Below, in pieces: positions 1 to 9,769 of a DNA stretch of 64,000 nucleotides. The position numbers and the translations under genes are program-made. The stretch covers positions 372,001-436,000 of the forward strand of contig JARULB010000003.1 in NCBI GenBank assembly GCA_029688905.1, read 5' to 3'. The notes under the pieces are model-generated. The model did no database searches, was not told the DNA's origin, and saw only the letters and a program-made list of their open reading frames with translations. Every line of letters begins with the position of its first letter. Position 1 is the first letter of the stretch. This stretch comes from Balneolales bacterium ANBcel1 (GTDB lineage Bacteria; Bacteroidota; Rhodothermia; Balneolales; Natronogracilivirgulaceae).

Positions 1-136
1 TCCACTCCCTGACCGATGATCCACCATCGGGCAAACGTGCCTGATCACGGTAAACATGCAGCAGGGTTCCCGAGAATATTTTTTCGGAGCTGATCCGTTT
101 CTCCTCAAGTGATCGGGGGGATTCTTTCGCGTTCAT
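1..136 (-). CDS. NUDIX hydrolase, ADP-ribose pyrophosphatase-like (N-terminal fragment)
   Basis: The reverse strand opens with ATG at 136 and stays open to the window edge, giving 45 residues. The pattern EKRISSEKIFSGTLLHVYRD followed by LPDG and REW is the usual N-terminal beta strand region of NudF-type ADP-ribose pyrophosphatases, which hydrolyse ADP-ribose to AMP and ribose 5-phosphate. The NUDIX box itself lies outside the window, so the family call rests only on this N-terminal resemblance. The gene diverges from pgsA with about 150 bp between them. Confidence 0.6.
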   Translation of the reverse strand, partial: MNAKESPRSLEEKRISSEKIFSGTLLHVYRDQARLPDGGSSVREW

Positions 137-286
137 CGTTTAAATTTCTATTTTAGGATGCCGGGTGACAAGTTACGGGTGCCAATTTACGATGAAATGC
201 CCGAAAATATAAGTTACATGTTGTCGAAGAGCCCGGGAAGATCCCTTTTCATAACGTGCTGATGAACGATGTAATTCCGGAGACCT

Positions 287-880
287 GTGAGCGAGAAAGA
301 GCATATTGATGGCAAAATAATTCCAGTGAAAAATGATGTACTGACGGTAGCCAATGCCATTTCCCTCTCACGGGCGCTCATTGCCGTACCCATTCTGTTT
401 CTGCATCATCAATCCGGTGAAGAAGCCACCTGGCTGATTGTCGCATTCATTGCCTATGCCTTCATATCCGATTACCTGGATGGCTATTTCGCCCGCAGAA
501 TGAACCAGGTCACAGAATTCGGCAAAATTGCCGATCCGCTGGCCGATAAAGTCTGCGCGATTATTCTGTTTCTATATGGAGTGCTGATTGATATTATTCC
601 CGCCTTTTTTGTGGTGATACTGATTGTTCGCGACGGATTTATTCTGGCCGGTTCGCTGCTTATTAAGAAAAAAAGGGGCAAATACGCCATGTCGGTGCTT
701 TCGGGGAAAGTGGCCGTCAACGCCCTTGCCATCTACTGGATTCTCGCCTTTTTCTTTCCTGAAAGAGAACAAACTATCCATTTTTTTATGGTGTTAAGCA
801 TTATTTTGCTGCTCTATTCACTGGGATCTTATATTCACCGGTTTTATCTCATTCAAAAGAAGGGAGCCGAATACAACTGA
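287..880 (+). CDS. pgsA: CDP-alcohol phosphatidyltransferase (PgsA-like)
   Basis: Integral membrane enzyme of phospholipid synthesis that moves a phosphatidyl group from CDP-diacylglycerol to an alcohol, most likely glycerol 3-phosphate. The family signature D-x2-D-G-x2-A-R-x8-G-x3-D-x3-D is complete at residues 62-87, and hydrophobic segments follow to the end of the 197-residue protein. The start is GTG at 287, preceded by GGAG a few bases upstream; the nearby ATG at 262 is in another frame and soon hits a stop. ftsY follows after 43 bp in the same direction. The exact alcohol substrate cannot be told from sequence alone; cardiolipin-type or inositol-type members share the motif. Confidence 0.85.
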   Translation: MSEKEHIDGKIIPVKNDVLTVANAISLSRALIAVPILFLHHQSGEEATWLIVAFIAYAFISDYLDGYFARRMNQVTEFGKIADPLADKVCAIILFLYGVLIDIIPAFFVVILIVRDGFILAGSLLIKKKRGKYAMSVLSGKVAVNALAIYWILAFFFPEREQTIHFFMVLSIILLLYSLGSYIHRFYLIQKKGAEYN

Positions 881-923
881 TCCCGAATTGAACCATTGTG
901 ATCATAATCTTTGAGGAATTCTA

Positions 924-1892
924 ATGGGCCTGTTTGACAAACTGGGTTTCGGCAAGAAGCAGGAAAAGCTGCAGCAGGGGCTCGAAAAAACCAGGAGCAG
1001 CTTTTTCGATAAAATGGGAAAGGCTCTGGTCGGAAAAGACAAAATCGACGATGAGGTTCTGGATGACCTCGAGGAGGTGCTGATCACGTCCGATGTCGGT
1101 GTAAATACAACCCTGGAAGTTATTCGGCGTATTGAAGAGCGTGTTGCCAGAGACAAATACGTGAGCAGCAACGAGCTTCAAACCCTGCTTAAAGAGGAGA
1201 TCACCAGCCTTCTGAAGGACAATGAGCCGGAACGGCCCGCCGAGTTTGACGCCGAGCTCACACACAAGCCGCATGTGATTATGGTGGTGGGCGTAAATGG
1301 CGTTGGAAAAACCACTACCATCGGAAAATTATCCAGCATGTACCGGCAGGCCGGAAAAAATGTCATGCTGGGGGCCGGCGACACCTTCCGTGCCGGCGCT
1401 GTGGAACAGCTTAGAATCTGGAGCGAGCGGGCTGGTGTTCCATTGATACAACAGGGTCAGGGAGCAGATCCCGCTGCGGTAGCTTTCGATTCCGTGGCAT
1501 CGGCAAAATCTAAAGGGGCGGATGTTGTTCTGGTGGATACGGCCGGCCGCCTTCACAACCGCAAATCTCTTATGGACGAGCTGGGAAAAATCAAGCGTGT
1601 GATGGGCAAGGTTGTGGATGGAGCTCCGCATGAAGTACTGCTGGTGCTGGACGCTTCAACAGGACAAAACGCACTGCAACAGGCAAAGGCATTTACGGAA
1701 GTGGTCGCCGTAACCGGGCTTGCCCTCACCAAACTGGATGGCACCGCAAAAGGCGGTATCGTGATCGGTATTTCCCACGAAATGTCGGTCCCCGTTAAAT
1801 ACATCGGTGTGGGCGAAAAAATTGAAGACTTGCAGGTTTTTGACAGGGTGCGTTTCGTTGAAGCGCTCTTTGAAAAGGATACATCCGGTTGA
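924..1892 (+). CDS. ftsY: Signal recognition particle receptor FtsY
   Basis: GTPase that docks ribosome-SRP complexes at the inner membrane for co-translational insertion. The 322-residue protein is essentially the NG domain: N-domain helices in residues 20-100, the P-loop GVNGVGKT at 123-130, DTAGR at 205-209 and TKLDG at 269-273. The acidic A domain of the enterobacterial protein is missing, which is normal outside the Proteobacteria. The start ATG at 924 follows GAGGAATT. It probably shares a transcript with pgsA, 43 bp upstream. Confidence 0.95.
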   Translation: MGLFDKLGFGKKQEKLQQGLEKTRSSFFDKMGKALVGKDKIDDEVLDDLEEVLITSDVGVNTTLEVIRRIEERVARDKYVSSNELQTLLKEEITSLLKDNEPERPAEFDAELTHKPHVIMVVGVNGVGKTTTIGKLSSMYRQAGKNVMLGAGDTFRAGAVEQLRIWSERAGVPLIQQGQGADPAAVAFDSVASAKSKGADVVLVDTAGRLHNRKSLMDELGKIKRVMGKVVDGAPHEVLLVLDASTGQNALQQAKAFTEVVAVTGLALTKLDGTAKGGIVIGISHEMSVPVKYIGVGEKIEDLQVFDRVRFVEALFEKDTSG

Positions 1893-1902
1893 TATTCCCC
1901 GG

Positions 1903-3633
1903 TTAGCGTGATATCACTCCCTGACGGTTCCAGGGGTTTCTGTCAAATTCCGGTCGTGAAGTATATTCAGCAAGTCTCCAAACATACTCGACAATAAACT
2001 CTGTACGAGCGGTGAGCTGTTTCCACGCAATTCTGTCTGCCGTATCGGATGGCGTGTGGTAGTAGTCATGCAGCCCGGAGAAGAAAAACACAAAGGGGAC
2101 TCCCTTCTCTCCGAAAGCCCACTGATCGCTTCGCCGGTAGAGACCTGAAGGATGATGGATACTGTTGTATTTCATGTCCAGGTGCAGATCAGGGCGTGCC
2201 CGTGATGTTTCACTCAGCAGGTTTTCAAGGTCAGAGGAAACGAGTCCGGCGCCGATGACATACATATAGTCACGAGACGGCTGGTCTGAATACCGCTCAT
2301 CCACCCATCCCACCATATCCACATTCACATTGGCTATGATATTCTCCAGTGGCACCGGACTGTTTTCAACAAAATGACGGGCACCAAACAGCCCCCACTC
2401 TTCTGCCGCGGCGTGAAGAAATACCAGTGTTCTTGATGGACGGTAACCGGTTTCTGCAACTTTACGGAACGCCTCTGCCACCTGCATCAAAGCCGCGGTA
2501 CCGCTGCCGTTATCATCCGCTCCGTTATACACAATATCGTTGTTGTCATCGGGTTCGCCCAGGCCCATATGGTCATAATGCGCACTCATGACAATGACTT
2601 CCTGATCACGGCTTTCATGGCTTCCTTCAAAAACCGCAACGATATTTCGCTCTTCAAAAGTGCGGTTTTCAAATTCCGGATTATTAATCAGTTCAAAGCC
2701 GGTATGCTGCCACATTTCTCGTTTATCGTCACTTTTCCACCGGTATTTCAGGCTGTCCAGCTGATCGTGGCGGGTCAGACCAAGCAGCTTCAAAGCCATA
2801 TCCGGATGGACCGACAAGGCGGTAGCGGAACCATGCGTCAATGAGCGAAATCCGCCGCTTTTCCGAACCGCAAGCGGCCTGTCCAACTGCCGGCTCATGT
2901 ATCCAGCCTTTTGCTCCCACTCTTCTGCCGACAAATCAGATATGTAAATGACACCGGCGGCGCCGTAATAGCCGCTGATTCTTTGAATCTGCTCTGTCCG
3001 GCTCCACTCCTCATCACCGGATCCGGAGGCATCCGTATTCTCAAACATCAGAACCCAGGCATCTTCCAGAGTATGATAGTCCTCACTAACGGTATGATCC
3101 GGACGGGATACGGGTCCGTGGCCGGTAAAAATGACCGGCGCCTCTATTCGGTCGGTTCCGTTCATCACCGGATAGAAAGCCGTGGTACCGCCTTTCTCCA
3201 GGACATATGAACTATCCTCCCGGTTATCCTCAGAATTCAACCGGGAAAGGGTGTAGGTGACTTGCGTCCAGAAATACCCTTCCAGTTCAAAAACCTGCTC
3301 TTTGACCTCAAAGTCCTCCATTGCCAAAAAACCGGGCGACTGGTAAAAATCAAGAATGTAGTCGGCGGTTTTGGCGGCGCCAGGTTGTCCGGTTCCCCGA
3401 CCCTCAAGGGTATCATGTGCCAAGACATGAAGGTGTTCGAAAATAAACGACTCAGAGACATGAACAGACGGAACGGGATTCGGTTCCGCATACCAGGATT
3501 CCGATGTCAATTCCGTGGGAAGCGTACACCCCTGCATCAACAGAAGCAACAGTGTACAAAGCAATACACTGCGGTGCTGAGCACAAACAGGAGAATACTT
3601 TTTCCGGGACTGATTCTCCATTTGCACCGGCAT
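1903..3633 (-). CDS. M28 family metallopeptidase, predicted lipoprotein
   Basis: Zinc aminopeptidase-type enzyme. Metal-ligand blocks are visible in order: AHYDHMG near residue 350, GADDNGSG near 371, AAEEWG near 410, NVDMVGW near 441 and DYYHTPSD near 525. A region between the signal peptide and the catalytic domain would fit a protease-associated (PA) insert. The N-terminus has a hydrophobic run ending in LLLMQGC, a lipobox, so the mature protein is probably lipid-anchored. The reading frame stays open upstream into scpA, but starts at 3633 or 3621 avoid that overlap and place the signal peptide properly; neither has a Shine-Dalgarno. Substrate unknown. A second M28 peptidase lies at 57731-59149. 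Confidence 0.85.
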   Translation of the reverse strand: MPVQMENQSRKKYSPVCAQHRSVLLCTLLLLLMQGCTLPTELTSESWYAEPNPVPSVHVSESFIFEHLHVLAHDTLEGRGTGQPGAAKTADYILDFYQSPGFLAMEDFEVKEQVFELEGYFWTQVTYTLSRLNSEDNREDSSYVLEKGGTTAFYPVMNGTDRIEAPVIFTGHGPVSRPDHTVSEDYHTLEDAWVLMFENTDASGSGDEEWSRTEQIQRISGYYGAAGVIYISDLSAEEWEQKAGYMSRQLDRPLAVRKSGGFRSLTHGSATALSVHPDMALKLLGLTRHDQLDSLKYRWKSDDKREMWQHTGFELINNPEFENRTFEERNIVAVFEGSHESRDQEVIVMSAHYDHMGLGEPDDNNDIVYNGADDNGSGTAALMQVAEAFRKVAETGYRPSRTLVFLHAAAEEWGLFGARHFVENSPVPLENIIANVNVDMVGWVDERYSDQPSRDYMYVIGAGLVSSDLENLLSETSRARPDLHLDMKYNSIHHPSGLYRRSDQWAFGEKGVPFVFFFSGLHDYYHTPSDTADRIAWKQLTARTEFIVEYVWRLAEYTSRPEFDRNPWNRQGVISR

Positions 3634-3664
3634 AAAATGGGGCTCGGACACAGGGGACCGGGTG

Positions 3665-4435
3665 TTACGAAGCGGCATGAGCGGCATCCAGATCTTCAGG
3701 GGTAAATAGTTCGAGATAAAAATCCATCTGGTTCTCATCCACAAAAAGCTTGAGGTCGTTTTCCTTGATCAGTTCAAGTACGGCAAGAAAGGTGACAATT
3801 ACATAGATGCGTGATGTTAAAACGGAACAAATCTCCCGGAAGGAACTGCGCCCGTGCTTTGAAAGATGCTCCACCACAAACGACGACTGGGTTTCAACAT
3901 CGGTTTCAAACCGTTTGACATCATGATAATGCACCTCGCTGACCGATAACATGACATTCCGGAACGCTGCCATAATGTCGAGCAGCGTAACCTCGCGAAG
4001 CGCCTCGCCTTTCTGCTCGTGCTCAACCTGGTCCGGTTGCACATATCCTCTGGTGTAGCTTAGCCTCGCAGTTTTTTCAAATTGCGCCATATCTTCAGAT
4101 ACCTCCTTGTAGCGCTTGTACTCCAGCAGTGCCTGCACCAGTTCATATCTGGGGTCTTCCTCACTGAACTCATCCTCATCGGTTTCCGGTTCGGGAATCA
4201 TCATGCGTGCCTTGATCGCCATCAGGGTGCTTGCCATATAGATAAACTCGCTGGCAACCGAGAGGTCAAGCTCATCCAGAAACCGGATATACTCCAAAAA
4301 CTGTTCGGTTATATAGGATATGGGAATGTCGTAAATATCCAGCTCATCGCGCTTTATAAAAAAAAGTAGCAGGTCAAGCGGACCCTCGAAATTTTGTAGT
4401 TGTACTCTGTACATTGGCAAAACCATCGGATTCAA
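3665..4435 (-). CDS. scpA: Segregation and condensation protein A (ScpA)
   Basis: Kleisin subunit of the SMC-ScpAB condensin that organises the chromosome. The N-terminal FEGPLDLLL block and the later ARMMIPEP stretch are typical of ScpA, as is the C-terminal winged-helix-like end. Length 256 residues, usual for the family. The true start could also be the internal ATG at 4414 (MYRVQL), which is seven codons downstream and closer to the usual ScpA N-terminus. The M28 peptidase follows on the same strand about 30 bp after the stop. scpB is not in the window. Confidence 0.92.
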   Translation of the reverse strand: MNPMVLPMYRVQLQNFEGPLDLLLFFIKRDELDIYDIPISYITEQFLEYIRFLDELDLSVASEFIYMASTLMAIKARMMIPEPETDEDEFSEEDPRYELVQALLEYKRYKEVSEDMAQFEKTARLSYTRGYVQPDQVEHEQKGEALREVTLLDIMAAFRNVMLSVSEVHYHDVKRFETDVETQSSFVVEHLSKHGRSSFREICSVLTSRIYVIVTFLAVLELIKENDLKLFVDENQMDFYLELFTPEDLDAAHAAS

Positions 4436-4555
4436 AAACGGATGTGGAGAAACCTTCCTGTAAGCAAAAAGTGAGCGGTATTCACTAAAGGTACAAATAT
4501 CCGATTAACCTGCCACCCGGAAAAAAATGATCTGATATCTCACTTAAGCGTATTA

Positions 4556-4583
4556 TTTGATACCTTTTTGTGTCGGTATATTG
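4556..4583 (+). promoter_or_regulatory. Candidate Bacteroidota-type promoter before the sigma-factor gene
   Basis: TTTG at 4556-4559 and TATATTG at 4577-4583, separated by 17 bases, resemble the -33 TTTG and -7 TAnnTTTG elements of Bacteroidota housekeeping promoters, with a mismatch in the second. If real, transcription would start near 4590 and support the 4676 translation start. Weak evidence by eye only. Confidence 0.25.
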
Positions 4584-4675
4584 AAAATAATCCGGGATAT
4601 ACTTTATTAGAACCATCAGAATCAAATGGAAGTCATTCGGGGAAAATCGGCAAAAAACCGTTAGGACAACCTGTA

Positions 4676-5230
4676 ATGCACAACATGGATTACAAAAAAT
4701 TCATAGAAACCATTCAGAGCGGATCCACCAGGGAGTTAAGTCATCTGTATGACGAGATTTTCAAAGTCCTTTGCGGTTATTTGCGTACACACATGAGGGC
4801 CAACAACCTTGACGCGGAGGAGTGCGCGCAGCATGCACTCACAAAAACGTTCGAGCGAATACAAAAGAATGCGATCCGTGAGCCGGAAAACCTCTATTCG
4901 TATTTGCTGCAAAGTGCAAAAAATCGTTATCTCAGAATTTTAAAAGAGAATAAACGCAACAACTATCAGGATAATATGGAGTACTACGTTTCATCAGAAG
5001 AACCATTGGATTTTTTATCTTCTGATCAGGAGCAGCGGGCACTTGACGTCTGCCTGGAAAAACTGCCCGATGAATCGAGGGCATTCATGGAATACTGGCT
5101 TGAACACCCGGATGCGCAGGCAGCTGATGTCGCTGCGGCATTCGGTATCTCCGTAAATAATGTCTGGATTCGAAAACACCGGATTATTAAAAAGCTTTCC
5201 GAATGCATTCAAAAAAAAATACAGGAATAA
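4676..5230 (+). CDS. RNA polymerase sigma factor, sigma-70/ECF type
   Basis: The 184-residue protein has a sigma-2 region (residues about 17-60, with NLDAEECAQHALTKTFERI) and a C-terminal sigma-4 helix-turn-helix with AADVAAAFGISVNNVWIRKHR. There is little sequence between them, as in ECF factors. The frame is open from 4568, but ATG 4676 is preceded by AGGA at a fair distance and gives the normal ECF length. The next gene, 61 bp downstream, encodes a single-span membrane protein that is a natural candidate for its anti-sigma partner. Its regulon is unknown. Confidence 0.85.
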   Translation: MHNMDYKKFIETIQSGSTRELSHLYDEIFKVLCGYLRTHMRANNLDAEECAQHALTKTFERIQKNAIREPENLYSYLLQSAKNRYLRILKENKRNNYQDNMEYYVSSEEPLDFLSSDQEQRALDVCLEKLPDESRAFMEYWLEHPDAQAADVAAAFGISVNNVWIRKHRIIKKLSECIQKKIQE

Positions 5231-5291
5231 ATGTAAGGATTGGGTAGTTCCCGTCTCTATAGGTTGAATATATTATTAATCGGTTACTTTT

Positions 5292-6026
5292 ATGGATGAT
5301 GATATCCGGTCAAAACTCACATCGTTGATTGATGCCTATGTTCGGGGTAAACTAAAGCCGGAAGAAACGGATTTTTTGTGGACAGAGTTGCTCAGGCATC
5401 CGGAGTATTATGATATTCTTCGTACAAGAGTGGCCCTTCAGAAAAAAATGCTTACTTCCCGCAAAGGCCGCTACAATCCACAGACAACCCGAAAACCCGC
5501 CATAATTATCGGTATTGCCGCTGCTTTGCTGGTTGGCCTGCTTTTTTCGTGGTATCAATTTTCCTCTTCTTCCCAGCCGACGCCTCTTCTGGAAGAAATC
5601 CGAATTGTTCATATGATTTCTCCTGAAGTCACGAGATCCGCCGGGGATATGCCGCAGCATGCAGAGGCGTATCTTCAAAATGCCTTTATTCAAAGTGCCT
5701 CCGGAAATACGGAGGAAGCCATAGAAAAGTATATCTCGTTGCAAGAGCAGACGATGTTTCAGGATACGGTCAGCTACAACCTTGGAATTCTGTATTACAA
5801 TTCCGGAGATTTTGAACAGTCAGCCACCGCTTTTGCAAATTCCAACTGCACCAGTTTCCCATCATCAATACTGCAGGAAAAATGTTTCTGGTTTCGCACC
5901 AATGCCTACCTGGCCATTAATGATTATGAGAATGCCCTTGTTAGTGCCCGTGAAACCGTGAATTATCATGGGGTTCATGAGCAGGAAGCATCGACAATAG
6001 TACGGCGACTCTCCCGCTCCAGGTAA
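5292..6026 (+). CDS. Single-span membrane protein with C-terminal TPR-like repeats, possible anti-sigma factor
   Basis: The 244-residue protein has an N-terminal acidic cytoplasmic region of about 70 residues, one transmembrane segment (roughly residues 68-88, IIIGIAAALLVGLLF) and a C-terminal half that reads as tetratricopeptide-like helices (for example HAEAYLQNAFIQSASGNTEE and SYNLGILYYNSGDFEQSA). The N-terminal region sits where anti-sigma factors carry their sigma-binding domain, but no HxxxCxxC zinc motif is present. Position directly after the sigma-factor gene suggests a membrane-tethered partner; this is inference. Not recognised beyond that. Confidence 0.65.
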   Translation: MDDDIRSKLTSLIDAYVRGKLKPEETDFLWTELLRHPEYYDILRTRVALQKKMLTSRKGRYNPQTTRKPAIIIGIAAALLVGLLFSWYQFSSSSQPTPLLEEIRIVHMISPEVTRSAGDMPQHAEAYLQNAFIQSASGNTEEAIEKYISLQEQTMFQDTVSYNLGILYYNSGDFEQSATAFANSNCTSFPSSILQEKCFWFRTNAYLAINDYENALVSARETVNYHGVHEQEASTIVRRLSRSR

Positions 6027-6126
6027 TCAGCAATTGCCCGGGATAAATAACCGGTAGTTGGTAATTATGCATGACGGATGTGTATTTTGTATAATGTAAC
6101 TCAACCACTACCAAAATCTCTCTATT

Positions 6127-7143
6127 GTGGCTAACCCGCTCCTGAGTGCAACGGAACGTGATTCCGGTTTTGAACAACACATTCGGCCTTCACGGCTTCA
6201 CGACTTTATAGGACAGAAGAAAATTATCTCCAACCTGGAGGTATTCATCAAGGCAGCCCGGCAGCGAGGCGAGGCCCTGGATCACGTCATTTTATCCGGC
6301 CCCCCGGGGCTCGGAAAAACCACTCTCGCCCACATCATCGCTCACGAAATGGGTGTTCAGATGAAACCCACAACGGGACCGGTGCTGGAAAAACCGGGAG
6401 ATCTGGCGGGAATGCTCACCAATCTTGAACGGGGTGATATCCTGTTTATCGATGAAATACACCGCCTGAACCCCATCGTTGAGGAGTATCTCTACTCGGC
6501 TATGGAAGACTTCAAACTCGATATCGTCATTGACTCCGGCCCAAGCGCCCGCAGTGTTCAAATCGACCTAATGCCGTTCACCCTTATCGGAGCAACTACC
6601 CGAAAAGGCCTGTTAACATCGCCTCTGAGAGCACGTTTTGGTATCGATCTTCGGCTGGATTATTATGGCGCCGAACTGCTTCAGCATATTGCCATGCGCT
6701 CCGCCGGAATCCTCGGACTGAAAATTACCGATAAAGGAGCTTATGAACTGGCCCGCCGAAGCAGAGGAACCCCGCGAATCGTGAACCGGCTTCTGCGAAG
6801 AACACGGGATTTTGCCGAAGTAGACAAGATTAATATCATCGATGAGAAAATTGCCGACAAAGCTCTCAACGCACTGGATGTGGATCCAAGGGGGCTCGAT
6901 GAAATGGATATCCGAATCCTGAGCAGCATCATTGAAAACTATCGGGGCGGACCGGTTGGCCTTGGTACCCTGGCCGTTGCTGTTGGAGAAGACAAAGGAA
7001 CTATTGAGGAAGTCTATGAACCTTTTCTGATTCAGGAGGGTTTTCTTCAACGAACCCCGAAAGGGCGGATAACCACCCAAAAAGCCAGCGAATACCTCGG
7101 ATTTCCTGCGCCGGGCCCCGGAAATCTTTTTACGTCCGGGTAA
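6127..7143 (+). CDS. ruvB: Holliday junction branch migration helicase RuvB
   Basis: AAA+ motor that drives branch migration of Holliday junctions with RuvA. Walker A GPPGLGKT is at residues 58-65, Walker [11 protein letters not shown] near 105-114, and the C-terminal winged helix contains RTPKGR, typical of RuvB. Length 338 residues, normal. The start is GTG at 6127. No ruvA or ruvC is adjacent. Confidence 0.97.
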   Translation: MANPLLSATERDSGFEQHIRPSRLHDFIGQKKIISNLEVFIKAARQRGEALDHVILSGPPGLGKTTLAHIIAHEMGVQMKPTTGPVLEKPGDLAGMLTNLERGDILFIDEIHRLNPIVEEYLYSAMEDFKLDIVIDSGPSARSVQIDLMPFTLIGATTRKGLLTSPLRARFGIDLRLDYYGAELLQHIAMRSAGILGLKITDKGAYELARRSRGTPRIVNRLLRRTRDFAEVDKINIIDEKIADKALNALDVDPRGLDEMDIRILSSIIENYRGGPVGLGTLAVAVGEDKGTIEEVYEPFLIQEGFLQRTPKGRITTQKASEYLGFPAPGPGNLFTSG

Positions 7144-7411
7144 AACGTCCCTTTCTGTTTCTGATTTGTGACGCCGCTTCGATTGCAAATACATTTTTTT
7201 GTATATTTCCCCGCTGTTTCAGGTATCCGGTTGCCGTATGATTTCCCGGATCTGACGTCGTTTTTTCTTCTCATCATCAAATTCATGATGTAACGAAACC
7301 TGATTCAGCTCCGCTTGTTTCCCGCTTGTGGCTCATGCACAACAAACAGCTTTTGAAGCACAAGGATATATCGCTTTCTGCATTGTTTGAATACACACTA
7401 ATTTGCTCATA

Positions 7412-8551
7412 ATGAATAGCCTTTTTACCTCCGAGTCGGTCTCCGAAGGCCATCCCGACAAAGTTTCCGACCAAATATCCGATGCCATTCTGGACGCCAT
7501 GCTCGAGCAGGATCCCGATTCCCGCGTGGCTGTCGAAACCCTGGTTACCACCGGTCTGGCTGTGGTATCGGGTGAAGTGACTACCCGGGCCTATGTCGAT
7601 GTTCAGGAAATCGTACGCCAGGTAATCCATGATATCGGCTACACCAAGCCCGGTTACCGTTTTGATTCGGAGTCCTGTGGAGTGATGGTCTCGATTCACC
7701 AACAGAGCCCGGATATCGCCATGGGTGTGGACAGGCTAGGGGCCGGCGATCAGGGAATGATGTTCGGTTACGCCTCCCGCGAAACCGATACGTTTATGCC
7801 GATGTCACTGCAGTATTCGCACAATCTGGTACGCGAACTGGCCGATATCCGGAAAAACACCTCTCAAATGCCGTACCTGCGACCCGACAGCAAGAGCCAG
7901 GTGACCATTGAGTACAATCAGGAGAATAAACCGGTCAGAGTCCATACCATCGTAGTGTCGACCCAGCACGATGAAAAGGTCAGCCAGGAGCAAATCCGTG
8001 AGGACGTGCGCAAGTTTCTGCTACCCCGGGCGATCCCCGAAGAGCTGGTGGACAATGACACGATCCTGCATGTGAACCCAACCGGCAAGTTTGTGATCGG
8101 CGGTCCGCACGGCGACACGGGACTGACCGGCCGCAAGATCATTGTCGATACTTACGGCGGCCATGGAGCGCACGGCGGCGGTGCCTTTTCGGGCAAGGAC
8201 GCATCAAAAGTCGACCGAAGTGCAGCCTATGCCGCCAGACATATCGCCAAGAATATTGTGGCAGCGGATCTTGCCGATGAGTGTCTGATTCAGCTGGCTT
8301 ATGCCATAGGCGTTGCCGATCCCGTCTCCATTTCGATCGACACCCGCGGCACCGGTACGATAAGCGATGTCCGCCTGACCGAGCTGGTTCGCAAACATTT
8401 TGATTGCACCCCGGCAGGGATCATTGAACGATTCGGTCTCAAGCGGCCGATCTTCAAGCAAACGGCTGCCTACGGGCATTTCGGTCGTGACGAGTTCCCC
8501 TGGGAAAATCTTGATTATGTCGACCGCCTCAGGCAAGATGCCGGCGTGTAA
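7412..8551 (+). CDS. metK: S-adenosylmethionine synthetase
   Basis: Makes S-adenosylmethionine from ATP and methionine. Characteristic blocks: [20 protein letters not shown] at the start, [12 protein letters not shown], and [21 protein letters not shown] in the second half. The 379-residue length is normal. ATG 7412 gives the conserved N-terminus directly; an in-frame TTG at 7403 is less likely. The 268 bp upstream show no SAM-riboswitch features that I can recognise. rtcB follows after 17 bp. Confidence 0.97.
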   Translation: MNSLFTSESVSEGHPDKVSDQISDAILDAMLEQDPDSRVAVETLVTTGLAVVSGEVTTRAYVDVQEIVRQVIHDIGYTKPGYRFDSESCGVMVSIHQQSPDIAMGVDRLGAGDQGMMFGYASRETDTFMPMSLQYSHNLVRELADIRKNTSQMPYLRPDSKSQVTIEYNQENKPVRVHTIVVSTQHDEKVSQEQIREDVRKFLLPRAIPEELVDNDTILHVNPTGKFVIGGPHGDTGLTGRKIIVDTYGGHGAHGGGAFSGKDASKVDRSAAYAARHIAKNIVAADLADECLIQLAYAIGVADPVSISIDTRGTGTISDVRLTELVRKHFDCTPAGIIERFGLKRPIFKQTAAYGHFGRDEFPWENLDYVDRLRQDAGV

Positions 8552-8568
8552 AACCGTTCCTGTGTTGT

Positions 8569-9768
8569 ATGCTTCAACACATTCAAGGCTATCCCGTTTA
8601 CGGACTTCACGACGATCAAACATTACAGCAGTTTCTGGATGTAATGAGCAGAGCGGAGTGCGGCGCACTCATGGCTGACGGTCACCTGGGCTATGTAATG
8701 CCTATCGGCGGTGTAGCCGCCTATGATAATCGGATCTCCCCCGTTGCCGTTGGTTTTGATATTGGATGTGGAAATCTCGCCGTTCGCCTGGATTTGAAAA
8801 AGGAGGATCTGCGACTGGAGAAACTGCTTGACCGGATTGAATCCGGCATTTCATTCGGTATCGGTCAGACCAACCCCGAAGCACCAAAGGATCATCCGCT
8901 GTTTGACAGCGACGACTGGAATGCGTACGGTTCCGAGTCAAGAACAGCCTCGCTGAAAAAGCTGGCACGCGAACAACTGGGAACCGTAGGATCGGGAAAT
9001 CACTATATCGATGTGTTCTCCGATGAACAGGACCGGATCTGGATCGGTGTTCATTTCGGCAGCCGCGGACTCGGTCACAAAACCGCCAGCGGTTTCATGA
9101 ATCTTTCACAGGACCGGCCATGGGATACCCGAGCTGTGGAGAAAGAGGTGCTGCTCGATCTTGACAGCGATCTTGGCGAACGCTATTACCGCGCCATGAG
9201 GCTCTGCGGTGCCTATGCCAAAGCCGGCCGGGAATGGGTTTGTGATTACGTGGCAAAACTGGCCGGTGCTCCCATAACCGAACGAATCCACAACCACCAT
9301 AACTACGCCTGGAAAGAGACTCATCACGGACGTGATCTCATCGTAATCCGAAAAGGCGCCACTCCGGCTTTTCCCGGTCAAAAAAGCTTTGTCGGTGGAA
9401 GCATGGGCGATATTTCCTTCATTCTGGAAGGGGTGGACGGCAACGAGAGCAAACATGCGCTGTACTCTACCGTACATGGAGCCGGAAGGGTCATGTCGCG
9501 TAGAAAAGCGGCCGGAGCATTTCGTGGCCGTGGAAAAAAGCGCCGTCAGATTAAACCCGGAGCCGTAACCCCCGAAATGATGAAAGAGTGGCTTCGGAAA
9601 AAAAATGTTATTTTGCGGGGCGGGGGCCTGGACGAATCCCCCCATGTTTACCGCCGTATTACCGACGTCCTTAATGCCCATCAAAATACCATCACAATAC
9701 GCCAGCGCCTGACACCACTCGGGGTTGTTATGGCCGGCCCTGATGTTTTTGACCCGTTCCGAGATTGA
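8569..9768 (+). CDS. rtcB: RtcB-family RNA ligase
   Basis: GTP- and Mn-dependent ligase that joins 2',3'-cyclic phosphate (or 3'-phosphate) to 5'-OH RNA ends. The sequence contains the metal-site FDIGCGN near residue 65, HFGSRGLGH, the HNHHNYAW block and TVHGAGRVMSR, where the His of HGAGR is the guanylylated residue in the family. The protein has 399 residues, compact but typical of many bacterial members. It overlaps neither neighbour, but the stop is one base from the next start, so it is probably translated together with the downstream membrane protein. No archease gene is visible. Confidence 0.92.
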   Translation: MLQHIQGYPVYGLHDDQTLQQFLDVMSRAECGALMADGHLGYVMPIGGVAAYDNRISPVAVGFDIGCGNLAVRLDLKKEDLRLEKLLDRIESGISFGIGQTNPEAPKDHPLFDSDDWNAYGSESRTASLKKLAREQLGTVGSGNHYIDVFSDEQDRIWIGVHFGSRGLGHKTASGFMNLSQDRPWDTRAVEKEVLLDLDSDLGERYYRAMRLCGAYAKAGREWVCDYVAKLAGAPITERIHNHHNYAWKETHHGRDLIVIRKGATPAFPGQKSFVGGSMGDISFILEGVDGNESKHALYSTVHGAGRVMSRRKAAGAFRGRGKKRRQIKPGAVTPEMMKEWLRKKNVILRGGGLDESPHVYRRITDVLNAHQNTITIRQRLTPLGVVMAGPDVFDPFRD

Positions 9769-9769
9769 C

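Noticed and set aside
7144-7411. Possible SAM riboswitch before metK
   Set aside because: The gap has short inverted repeats (CATCAT/ATGATG) but none of the conserved SAM-riboswitch core elements I know, and no terminator.
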